A DNA stretch of 18,846 nt from Lachnospiraceae bacterium UBA6452 (lineage in GTDB: Bacteria > Bacillota > Clostridia > Lachnospirales > Lachnospiraceae), in assembly GCA_002441865.1 (NCBI GenBank), contig DJNY01000014.1, forward strand, positions 1 through 18,846, in the 5' to 3' direction. Positions 1 through 6,308 of the stretch are shown here, one piece after another. The translations under genes were made by a program, and so were the position numbers. The notes below the pieces were generated by a model. It ran no database searches. It saw only the letters and a program-made list of their open reading frames with translations, and was not told the DNA's origin. Each line of letters starts with the position of its first letter. Positions within the stretch are counted from its first letter, which is position 1.

Positions 1-38
1 CGAGCGAGAGCGCGTCTACCATGGAATATATAAATCTA

Positions 39-60
39 GATATAATACTAGTATTATATC
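39..60. repeat. Perfect 22-bp palindrome near the left edge
   Basis: Each half is GATATAATACT and its exact reverse complement, so the whole 22 bp is self-complementary. It lies just beyond the jag terminator in the direction of jag transcription. It has no U-tract, so it looks more like an operator or cruciform-prone site than a terminator. The gene it might serve lies off the left edge. Bases 1-38 hold no gene that I can support. Confidence 0.6.
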
Positions 61-93
61 CAAAACAAACAAAGACCACAATACTTGTGGTCC
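61..93 (-). terminator. Intrinsic terminator after jag
   Basis: Read on the minus strand, an 8-bp stem (GACCACAA at 74-81 pairing with TTGTGGTC at 85-92) with a three-base loop is followed by a T-rich tract interrupted by G (complement of 61-73). It starts about 25 nt past the jag stop codon. It probably ends the leftward rpmH-to-jag operon. The interrupted U-tract may allow some read-through to genes beyond the window. Confidence 0.75.
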
Positions 94-117
94 TTGTTAT
101 AAAGCATCTTATTTCGA

Positions 118-750
118 TTATTTCTTTAATGTAACAACAACACGTCTGAAAGGTTCTTCTCCTTCACTGTGTGTTGTCACATACTTGTCATTCTGCAGTG
201 CTGAATGAATGATCCTTCTTTCATAAGGATTCATTGGCTCAAGTGATACAGGTCTCTTTGTTCTCTTTACCTTAAATGCAATATTCTTTGCAAGATTTTC
301 AAGAGTTTCTTTTCTTCTTTGTCTGTAATTTTCTGTATCAACTTTAACTCTGATATATTCTTCCTGGTCTTTATTTACAACAAGGGATACCAGATACTGC
401 AGAGAATCAAGTGTCTGTCCTCTCTTACCGATCAGAATTCCCATATCATCACCGGCAAGATCAATGGAAAGACTATTATCTTCTTCATTATAATCTGCTG
501 TGATCACAACTGTTAATTTCATAGATACAAATACATCATTTAAGAAATCTTTTGCTTTCTGATCAGGCTTTACTTCTTCTTCTTTTACTCTGGCATTGAT
601 AATAGCAGGTTTTGCATTAAATCCCAGAAAACCGGAAGAACCTTCTTCTACAACTTCATACTCAAGTTTATCACTGGTAACAGCTAACTTCTGGCACGCA
701 TCAATAATTGCATCGTTGACTGTTTTACCTGTAAATTTTGTATATTCCAT
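118..750 (-). CDS. jag: Jag/KhpB (EloR) RNA-binding protein
   Basis: Cytoplasmic RNA-binding protein of 210 residues. Domains in order: Jag_N (about 1-52), a charged linker, a type II KH domain with the GKRG loop at 108-111 (GxxG), and a C-terminal R3H domain with the R-x-x-x-H core at Arg178/His182. This is the normal short architecture of the family. In pneumococcus and relatives, KhpB/EloR pairs with KhpA, binds many RNAs and controls cell elongation; that role is known for the family and inferred here. The ATG at 750 is preceded by AGGAGG (complement of 759-764), which overlaps the yidC stop codon, so translation is probably coupled to yidC. It is the last gene of the leftward operon before a hairpin terminator. 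mnmE, which often follows jag, is not in view. Confidence 0.95.
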   Translation of the reverse strand: MEYTKFTGKTVNDAIIDACQKLAVTSDKLEYEVVEEGSSGFLGFNAKPAIINARVKEEEVKPDQKAKDFLNDVFVSMKLTVVITADYNEEDNSLSIDLAGDDMGILIGKRGQTLDSLQYLVSLVVNKDQEEYIRVKVDTENYRQRRKETLENLAKNIAFKVKRTKRPVSLEPMNPYERRIIHSALQNDKYVTTHSEGEEPFRRVVVTLKK

Positions 751-762
751 CAGAAAAACCTC

Positions 763-2049
763 CTATTTACTGTTCTGCTCCATGTAATCATGCACCATAT
801 TCGCCTTTGCAGCGATACTACCCTCTTTTTTCGGAGCAGCTTTTGCTTTTTCAACGATCTCATCTTTTTCCTTCTGGCTGAGACCGGAAGTAGAATTCAA
901 ATACTTCGTATTCATACGCGCTGACTGATTCACTGTAGATTTTGCAACAGTATCTTTGCTCTTTCTGCGCTTTTCTTCTTCCTTTTCCATATTTTTCTGG
1001 ATCACTTCATCAAAGTCTATCTTGTCAATATGTCTGTTGATCACGATCTGCTGAATACTACGGATCACCGCACCTGCGATCCAGTAAATACCCATACCGG
1101 TTGGAAGTGTGAAACAGAAAATAGCTGACATGATAGGCATCATCATATTCATGGATTTCATGCTGGCTGCCATTGCATCTGCCTGTTCATTTCCTGTATT
1201 TCCGTTATTTGCCGGCTGTGGCATTAATTTTACATTTAAGAACTGTGTCAGTGCTGCTAAAAGAGGAACCATCAGAGCACCAACTACAAGCAGATAAGAA
1301 CCTGCCTGAAAAGCATCTTTAATAATATAGGAAGGTGAATTTGCAATATTCAGACCAAGGAAATTATTAAATCTGCTCAGTGTATCATATGTGTTTTGTA
1401 CATCTGTTGCCAGAGACGGGAACTCTGTTTTCAGTGACATCCATTCTGCAGAAGAAGCTTTATTCAGAACATCAATAAAGGTGTTCTTCATATAATCGCT
1501 GCCTGCAACGAAGGAACTGCTTGAAAACTGCTTTGCATACTGACTTGCATTTTTAAAAGTCTGTAAAAATGCAGAAGCACCATCTGCTGTAACAAGCTTG
1601 TCTACCAATGTAGAGAAAACTGCTTTTACATTTGGTACATAAGCCGGAAAATTATAAATAACACGATAAAGAGCCCATAAAATAGGAAGCTGGATTACAA
1701 GCTGCAGACAGCTTCCGGATGGAGAAACACCGTATTTCTTGTAAACGGCTTTTGTCTCCTCATTCATTTTCATCATGGAATCATTATCTCTTTTATTTTT
1801 ATACTTGCTCTGGATTGCCTGAAGCTCCGGATTCATTTTAGCAGAAAGCTTTGAGAACTTCTGCTGTTTGATCGTAAGAGGCATCATACATAAATAAATA
1901 ACAAGCGTAAAAATAATAATGGCAAGACCGATACTCGGAATACCGATCTTTTCTAAAACAGTAAATATGCCATTCATTAAATAACCGAGTAACTGAGATA
2001 CAGGTCCTATAATGAATGCATTACTTTTGGTTAATAAAATACCTGTCAA
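763..2049 (-). CDS. yidC: Membrane protein insertase YidC/OxaA family
   Basis: Membrane insertase of 428 residues that helps insert and fold membrane proteins alone or with SecYEG. The start is a TTG (2047-2049) chosen because AGGAGGA (complement of 2057-2063) sits 7 nt upstream; no ATG lies near. Segments: amphipathic N-terminus (10-35), TM1 (about 38-60), cytoplasmic hairpin rich in charge (61-108), TM2 (about 110-133), an unusually long extracytoplasmic loop (about 135-248), TM3 (250-272), TM4 and TM5 (about 300-337), and a basic cytoplasmic tail of about 90 residues likely to contact ribosomes. It is much longer than Bacillus SpoIIIJ (about 260), mainly from the loop and the tail. No lipobox cysteine is present near the N-terminus. 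The groove arginine normally found in TM1 is replaced by Tyr52, aligned through the following PL-x-IKQ. Confidence 0.95.
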   Translation of the reverse strand: MTGILLTKSNAFIIGPVSQLLGYLMNGIFTVLEKIGIPSIGLAIIIFTLVIYLCMMPLTIKQQKFSKLSAKMNPELQAIQSKYKNKRDNDSMMKMNEETKAVYKKYGVSPSGSCLQLVIQLPILWALYRVIYNFPAYVPNVKAVFSTLVDKLVTADGASAFLQTFKNASQYAKQFSSSSFVAGSDYMKNTFIDVLNKASSAEWMSLKTEFPSLATDVQNTYDTLSRFNNFLGLNIANSPSYIIKDAFQAGSYLLVVGALMVPLLAALTQFLNVKLMPQPANNGNTGNEQADAMAASMKSMNMMMPIMSAIFCFTLPTGMGIYWIAGAVIRSIQQIVINRHIDKIDFDEVIQKNMEKEEEKRRKSKDTVAKSTVNQSARMNTKYLNSTSGLSQKEKDEIVEKAKAAPKKEGSIAAKANMVHDYMEQNSK

Positions 2050-2088
2050 TATTAACTCCTCCTGAATTACCTAATGGTAAAAAAATGA

Positions 2089-2298
2089 TCAGGGTACAGG
2101 ATCATACCCGCCTTTTGAAAAAGGATTACATCTTATGATCCGCCATAAAGCAAGAGCACCACCCTTGATTGCTCCGTATTTTTCTATTGCTTCCATTCCA
2201 TATTCGGAGCAGGAAGGAATATAAGGACACTTTGTACTTTTCATCGGCGAAATATATTTTCTATAGAATTTAATAATAAAAAGAAATAATTTTTTCAT
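2089..2298 (-). CDS. yidD: Membrane protein insertion efficiency factor YidD
   Basis: Small protein of 69 residues in the YidD (formerly haemolytic/DUF37) family. It shows the diagnostic pattern: CPYIPSCSEYG with two cysteines, the AI-x-x-x-G-x-x-x-G helix, R-x-x-RC, and a C-terminal GGYDPVP. An N-terminal hydrophobic, basic amphipathic stretch (MKKLFLFIIKFYRKYISP) fits membrane-peripheral attachment. Family role: assists YidC-dependent insertion; the exact mechanism is unsettled. The ATG at 2298 is preferred because it starts the conserved family N-terminus and lies one base after the rnpA stop codon, implying coupling. The frame remains open upstream to 2337, but that 13-residue extension overlaps rnpA and is not family-like. 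The nearest SD candidate (GGAG near 2317) is rather far, which also fits coupling. Confidence 0.9.
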   Translation of the reverse strand: MKKLFLFIIKFYRKYISPMKSTKCPYIPSCSEYGMEAIEKYGAIKGGALALWRIIRCNPFSKGGYDPVP

Positions 2299-2299
2299 A

Positions 2300-2656
2300 T
2301 CAATTTCTAACTTCTCCATCCGTATGTGAAATACCATGGAGTTTTACAAGATGTAAAAAAGCAGATTCCGCTTCCTTATAAGAAACGTCCTTTGCATTTG
2401 GTCGTGCAATGACTACTATGCTTAAACCACTATTAAGCATATCTTCATGTAGTCTGTAAATTTCGCGGACAATTCTGCACAAATGATGTCTGACAACACT
2501 ATTGCCCACTTTCTTACTTACAGATATTCCAATATAATTCCTATCCTGACTGTTTTCTAATACATACATAATAAAATACTTGTTGGCAAAAGATCTGCCG
2601 TTTCGATAGACATATTGAAAATCTCTGTTCTTTTTCAGCGATTCTGAAAATTTCAT
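2300..2656 (-). CDS. rnpA: Ribonuclease P protein component
   Basis: Basic protein subunit of RNase P, 118 residues, the usual length. It binds the catalytic RNA and the 5' leader of pre-tRNA. The fold is recognisable from the N-terminal L-x-K-x-x-x-F-x-x-V-Y-x-x-G start, the GISVSKKVGNSVVR strand-turn, and the basic helix ending CRIVREIYRLHE. The hallmark RNR signature is changed here to R56-H57-H58, still within the basic helix. The start ATG at 2656 has AGGAAAG just upstream. It follows rpmH across a hairpin and overlaps the yidD frame region at its 3' end; its TGA ends one base before the yidD ATG. Pairing with rpmH next to oriC is the classic bacterial arrangement. Confidence 0.96.
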   Translation of the reverse strand: MKFSESLKKNRDFQYVYRNGRSFANKYFIMYVLENSQDRNYIGISVSKKVGNSVVRHHLCRIVREIYRLHEDMLNSGLSIVVIARPNAKDVSYKEAESAFLHLVKLHGISHTDGEVRN

Positions 2657-2670
2657 AAACTTTCCTCATG

Positions 2671-2700
2671 AGAGAAAAATAGGTCACATAAATGTGACCT
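2671..2700 (-). terminator. Hairpin terminator/attenuator between rpmH and rnpA
   Basis: On the minus strand AGGTCACA (complement of 2693-2700) pairs with TGTGACCT (complement of 2681-2688) around a four-base loop, followed by ATTTTTCTCT. This is an intrinsic terminator form. The rpmH stop codon (2699-2701) lies in the 5' arm. It probably lets rpmH mRNA exceed rnpA mRNA, with partial read-through to the downstream genes, since I see no separate rnpA promoter in the 40-nt gap. Confidence 0.8.
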
Positions 2701-2833
2701 AAGCTGATAATCTCTTTCTTCCTTTAGCTCTTCTTGCAGCTAAAACTTTTCTTCCACCTGCAGAACTCATTCTTGCTCTAAAACCATGAACCTTAGATCT
2801 CTGTCTCTTCTTTGGCTGAAATGTCATTTTCAT
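2699..2833 (-). CDS. rpmH: 50S ribosomal protein L34
   Basis: Forty-four-residue, very basic ribosomal protein L34 of the large subunit. The translation begins [18 protein letters not shown] and ends [11 protein letters not shown], matching the family in sequence and length. The ATG at 2831-2833 is preceded by AAGGAGG about 10 nt upstream. It is the first gene of the leftward origin operon, with a strong promoter at 2877-2905. The stop codon lies inside the stem of the following terminator. Confidence 0.98.
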   Translation of the reverse strand: MKMTFQPKKRQRSKVHGFRARMSSAGGRKVLAARRAKGRKRLSA

Positions 2834-2850
2834 CGATATACACCTCCTTT

Positions 2851-2880
2851 TTAACGATTAGAAAACATCATTAACGATTA
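2851..2880. repeat. Two direct copies of TTAACGATTA, 20-bp period
   Basis: TTAACGATTA occurs at 2851-2860 and exactly again at 2871-2880, about two helical turns apart. The second copy overlaps the rpmH -10 hexamer and the first sits just before the rpmH ribosome binding site. It could be a tandem operator or a simple duplication; nothing in the sequence decides. Confidence 0.5.
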
Positions 2881-2905
2881 TATAAGAAAGAAGAAACATC
2901 GTCAA
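2877..2905 (-). promoter_or_regulatory. rpmH operon promoter with A/T-tract UP element
   Basis: On the minus strand: -35 TTGACG (complement of 2900-2905), a 17-bp spacer, and a perfect -10 TATAAT (complement of 2877-2882). Immediately upstream of the -35 (2906-2942) lie alternating A- and T-tracts typical of an UP element. This is the strongest-looking promoter in the window, as expected for a ribosomal protein gene, and drives rpmH and probably the whole leftward block. Confidence 0.85.
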
Positions 2906-3015
2906 CCCTTATAAATCATAAAAAATTTTTAAAATTTTTTTCACTCTATATCTTGTCTTTTACTTTTCTTTCCACATACTATATCTAGTTTTTCAAAGAA
3001 TAAAAATTTTTGCGC

Positions 3016-3200
3016 TTATTTACATAAATTTATACACAAAATGTGCATGAAATGTGGATAACTCTGTTTTTCCACACAATTATTTTTCATATTTTCCCAT
3101 TTTATAAGGTTTTTGATGTTGATAACTTAAAAAAAGTTTTCAACATTTTTACGCTGAATTTACATAATAAAAATATTTTTTTAAAAATTTATTGGATGCC
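3016..3200. other. oriC part 1: DnaA-box cluster and AT-rich DNA upstream of dnaA
   Basis: DnaA boxes seen: TTATACACA (3030-3038, matches TTATNCACA), TGTGGATAA (3053-3061, perfect, reverse), TTTTCCACA (3067-3075, one mismatch), TGTTGATAA (3117-3125, the TTATCAACA variant, reverse), TTTTCAACA (3137-3145, one mismatch). They are followed at about 3146-3200 by nearly pure A/T sequence. The cluster lies between the divergent rpmH and dnaA units, the standard oriC location. The rest of the gene-free stretch 2834-3267 holds the two promoters described separately. Confidence 0.85.
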
Positions 3201-3208
3201 CATCTGAT

Positions 3209-3237
3209 TTGAATTTTTTTCAAGTTTAGTTTAATAT
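3209..3237 (+). promoter_or_regulatory. Candidate dnaA promoter
   Basis: -35 TTGAAT (3209-3214), 17-bp spacer, -10 TAATAT (3232-3237). Transcription would start about 25 nt before the dnaA ATG. The DnaA boxes just upstream make autorepression by DnaA plausible (inference). Spacing is ideal; each hexamer has mismatches. Confidence 0.6.
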
Positions 3238-3267
3238 AGTAATACATTTAGGTAAGGAGAATCAATC

Positions 3268-4620
3268 ATGAATCAGATCGGTGAAAAATGGGAAGAAATC
3301 AAGCAGCATATCAAAACAGAATATGATCTTTCTCCCGTATCATTTAATACCTGGATCCAGCCTCTGAAGTTTCACGACGTAGATCACGATACGGTACAGA
3401 TCGTCATTCCTTCTGATCAGGCACATGCAGTCAGCTACATTTCTGCTAAATATAAAAATTATTTTCAGGTATCCATCTCTGAAATGTTCAATCATGAATA
3501 TAACGTTTCCTTCTTATTAGAAAAAGATATTCATAATAAGAAAGAAAATGAGGAAGAAAATTATATTTACAATATCAACAGTGCGAAAGCTAATTTAAAT
3601 CCTAAATATAATTTTGATACCTTCGTTGTAGGCAGCAATAATAAATTTGCACATTCCGCAGCACTTGCTGTTGCAGAATCTCCGGGTGAAGTTTACAATC
3701 CACTTTTCCTTTACGGAGGAGCCGGTCTTGGAAAGACCCATCTGATGCATTCAATCGGACATTTTGTTCTGGAACACAATTCCGAAAAAAAAGTACTTTA
3801 TGTCAATTCCGAACAGTTTACAAATGAAGTAATTGAATCCATCCGTTCCGGTAATGCAGCTTCTATGACAAATCTGCGTGAAAAATACAGAACAATTGAT
3901 GTCCTTCTTCTGGACGATGTACAGTTTATTATAGGAAAGGAAAGTACACAGGAAGAATTTTTCCATACATTCAATGCGCTGCATACAGCAGGCAAACAGA
4001 TCATTCTTTCCTCTGATAAACCACCAAAAGAAATGGAAACTTTAGATGAAAGATTCCGTTCCCGTTTTGAATGGGGACTGATCGCTGATATCCAGCCGCC
4101 GGATTACGAGACCAGAATGGCAATTTTGAAAAAGAATATAGAAAATTACGACCAGGATATTGATGAAGAAATATTGAAATATATTGCAACCAACATCAAA
4201 TCAAATATCCGTGAACTGGAAGGTGCTCTTCGTAAAGTAATCGCTTCTTCCCGACTGAATAATACAGAATTATCCCTTTCTCTGGCAGAAGATGCATTGA
4301 AAGATATTATTTATCCGGAAGCACCGAAAGAAATTACACCGGAACTGATTATGAATATCGTAGCGGAACACTTTAATATTTCTGCTTCCGATATCGCTTC
4401 TTCCAAGAGAAACTCAGAAATTGTCATGCCAAGACAGATTTATATGTATCTTTGCAGGGAACTTATTGATATTCCTTATAAATCTATTGGCAAAACGATC
4501 GGTAATAAGGATCATACTACCGTTATGCATGGTGTCGATAAAATAAAAAAAGAAATGGAAGGCAGTGAAGATCTTCGCAATAAAATAGAGATCATCAAAA
4601 AGAAGATCAATCCTGCTTAA
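3268..4620 (+). CDS. dnaA: Chromosomal replication initiator protein DnaA
   Basis: Replication initiator AAA+ ATPase of 450 residues, normal length. Domain I (about 1-85) for self-assembly and helicase loading; short charged linker domain II (about 86-110); AAA+ domain III with Walker A GGAGLGKTH (150-158), Walker B LLLDD (213-217), sensor LSSDKPP (248-253), and the box VII stretch ERFRSRFEWGL (261-271) with the arginine finger; domain IV helix-turn-helix with the family signature DHTTVMHGVDKI (415-426) that reads DnaA boxes. ATG at 3268 has AAGGAGA (3254-3260) 7 nt upstream. The gene is flanked on both sides by DnaA boxes, so the protein is expected to act on both gaps and to control its own transcription. 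Confidence 0.98.
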   Translation: MNQIGEKWEEIKQHIKTEYDLSPVSFNTWIQPLKFHDVDHDTVQIVIPSDQAHAVSYISAKYKNYFQVSISEMFNHEYNVSFLLEKDIHNKKENEEENYIYNINSAKANLNPKYNFDTFVVGSNNKFAHSAALAVAESPGEVYNPLFLYGGAGLGKTHLMHSIGHFVLEHNSEKKVLYVNSEQFTNEVIESIRSGNAASMTNLREKYRTIDVLLLDDVQFIIGKESTQEEFFHTFNALHTAGKQIILSSDKPPKEMETLDERFRSRFEWGLIADIQPPDYETRMAILKKNIENYDQDIDEEILKYIATNIKSNIRELEGALRKVIASSRLNNTELSLSLAEDALKDIIYPEAPKEITPELIMNIVAEHFNISASDIASSKRNSEIVMPRQIYMYLCRELIDIPYKSIGKTIGNKDHTTVMHGVDKIKKEMEGSEDLRNKIEIIKKKINPA

Positions 4621-4632
4621 TACACATTTTCG

Positions 4633-4930
4633 TGTGGATAATGTGGGTAAATACAGTTGAAATAAAGTTGATAAATAGGGATAACTGTTTTTTTCCTTTT
4701 TCTTCCCGGCTTAAACGATTTCTGTTTAAAAAAGGATTGTTGAAAAATGACTGTTTATCCCCCTAAAATTTAAGACAATATACCAACTTATCCATTCCAT
4801 TTTTTCCGATAAAATAGTATAATAGAAAGGGTTATCAACAAATCCACATCTATTACGAATAATATTATGAAATAATCTTTTATTATGTATTATATGCAAA
4901 TTTTTACTTTTTCCACTTTTTGTTTTGAAG
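4633..4930. other. oriC part 2: DnaA boxes and AT-rich segment between dnaA and dnaN
   Basis: This 323-bp gap has no gene. Boxes: TGTGGATAA (4633-4641, perfect, reverse), TGTGGGTAA (4642-4650, one mismatch, directly adjacent), AGTTGATAA (4666-4674, one mismatch), TGTTGAAAA (4738-4746, one mismatch), TTATCAACA (4832-4840, exact variant). From about 4849 to 4920 the DNA is almost entirely A/T and is the best candidate for the unwinding element, as known for the dnaA-dnaN gap of B. subtilis. I could not convincingly align a DnaA-trio array. Confidence 0.75.
4818..4823 (+). promoter_or_regulatory. Possible dnaN promoter -10 element
   Basis: A perfect TATAAT sits 120 nt before the dnaN start and 8 nt ahead of a DnaA box (4832-4840). 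No good -35 is found at 16-18 bp, so this is only a weak candidate. If real, bound DnaA would cover the start site. Confidence 0.35.
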
Positions 4931-4943
4931 GAGTTTTAAGGTC

Positions 4944-6053
4944 ATGAAGATTATATGTAAAAAATCTAATTTATTAAATGGAGTACAGATTGTATCAAAA
5001 GCTGTATCAAGTAAAACTACAATGCCTATTCTGGAATGTATCTTAATTGATGCATCACAGGGTATCATCAAACTGACTGCCAATGATATGGATCTTGGTA
5101 TCGAAACAATTATTGAGGGTGATATTACAGAAAGTGGTATTATTGCCATTGAAGCAAAATTCTTCCTGGAGATCGTGCGTAAACTTCCTGATAATGATGT
5201 AATGATCGAAACAGATCAGAATCTGAATACATTCATCTCCTGTGAAAAAGCACATTTTAACATTGTAGGTAAATCAGGAGAAGATTTTTCTTATCTGCCT
5301 GTCATTGAAAGAGAAAATCCTGTTATCATTTCACAGTTTACTTTAAAAGAAATCATCAGACAGACTATTTTCTCTATTGCAGATAATGATACCAATAAGC
5401 TGATGACAGGAGAACTTTTTGAAATCAAAGATGATGTACTCAAGGTTGTATCTCTGGACGGACATCGTATTTCCATCCGCAATACATTCCTGAAAAATGC
5501 TTATGATTATAAAAAGGTGATTGTTCCGGGCAAAACTTTAAATGAAATCAGTAAGATATTATCAGGAGATGCAGATAAAGATGTCAGCATCTACTTTACC
5601 GATAAGCATATTATTTTTGAATTTGATCAGACGGTTGTTGTTTCCAGATTGATAGAGGGAGAATATTTCAAGGTAGATCAGATGATTTCCTCTGATTATG
5701 AAACAAAAGTGAAGATCAATAAAAAAGAATTGTTAAATTGTATCGACCGGGCAACACTTATGGTGAAAGAGGGCGATAAGAAGCCAATTATTATGGATAT
5801 CAATGATACCAGTATGGAGCTTCGTATCAATTCTACGATCGGTAGCATGAATGAAAAGATCGATATCAGAAAAGAAGGAAAGGATCTGATGATAGGATTC
5901 AATCCTAAATTTATGATCGATGCTTTAAAGGTAATTGATGATGAAGAAATTGATATGTTTATGGTAAATCCAAAGGCACCATGTTTTATCAAGGATGAAA
6001 AAGGCACTTATCTGTATCTGATTCTTCCTGTTAATTTTAATGTCATCAAATAA
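4944..6053 (+). CDS. dnaN: DNA polymerase III beta subunit (sliding clamp)
   Basis: Beta clamp, 369 residues, the normal length for three repeated clamp domains (about 1-120, 121-245, 246-369). Two such subunits form the ring that holds the replicative polymerase on DNA and serves as docking site for repair enzymes. Recognised from the N-terminal start MKIICKKSNLLNGVQIVSKA, the TMPILECILI strand, the LDGHRISIRN core near residue 175, and the C-terminal YLILPV ending (before NFNVIK). ATG at 4944 is preceded by AAGGAG (4928-4933). It heads a tight run of DNA-metabolism genes: yaaA follows after 37 bp and recF after that. The sizable gap upstream contains the second origin segment. Confidence 0.97.
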   Translation: MKIICKKSNLLNGVQIVSKAVSSKTTMPILECILIDASQGIIKLTANDMDLGIETIIEGDITESGIIAIEAKFFLEIVRKLPDNDVMIETDQNLNTFISCEKAHFNIVGKSGEDFSYLPVIERENPVIISQFTLKEIIRQTIFSIADNDTNKLMTGELFEIKDDVLKVVSLDGHRISIRNTFLKNAYDYKKVIVPGKTLNEISKILSGDADKDVSIYFTDKHIIFEFDQTVVVSRLIEGEYFKVDQMISSDYETKVKINKKELLNCIDRATLMVKEGDKKPIIMDINDTSMELRINSTIGSMNEKIDIRKEGKDLMIGFNPKFMIDALKVIDDEEIDMFMVNPKAPCFIKDEKGTYLYLILPVNFNVIK

Positions 6054-6090
6054 AAGAGCAGATAAATCATAAAAAGAGAGATGATCATAA

Positions 6091-6300
6091 ATGGAAGAAT
6101 TAAAAATAAAAGATGAATTTATAAAGCTGGGACAGGCGTTAAAGCTTTCCGGGATTGCTGCATCCGGTATTGATGCCAAGATCATGATACAGGATGGAGA
6201 AGTAAAATATAATGGACAGACAGAGCTGCAGAGAGGGAAGAAGGTATATCCGGGAGATACCTTTGAAGCAGCGGGAAAGCAATTTGTAGTTGTAAAGTAG
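6091..6300 (+). CDS. yaaA: S4 RNA-binding domain protein YaaA (RlbA-like)
   Basis: Sixty-nine-residue protein that is essentially one S4 RNA-binding domain: LGQALKLSGIAASG is the S4 helix pair, IMIQDGEVKYNG the turn and strand, and GKKVYPGDTFEAAGKQFVV the closing strands. The same small gene sits between dnaN and recF in Bacillus, where it is linked to ribosome assembly; that role is inferred here from position and fold. Its start follows a purine-rich AGAGAG sequence. The recF start lies 8 nt beyond its stop, so it may be needed for translation of recF. Confidence 0.9.
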   Translation: MEELKIKDEFIKLGQALKLSGIAASGIDAKIMIQDGEVKYNGQTELQRGKKVYPGDTFEAAGKQFVVVK

Positions 6301-6308
6301 GTTAAACT

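Noticed and set aside
1..20. GC-rich stretch whose complement GGTAGACGCGC resembles a tRNA-Leu D-arm
   Set aside because: The bases that should form the tRNA 5' part (complement of 21-35) do not match an acceptor or D-stem, and the rest is outside the window.
2299..2337. N-terminal extension of YidD
   Set aside because: It overlaps the rnpA coding end and is not part of the family N-terminus; the ATG at 2298 gives the usual length.
4849..4920. DnaA-trio array in the AT-rich origin segment
   Set aside because: A few TAG/TAA-like triplets occur but not in a convincing repeat next to a box.
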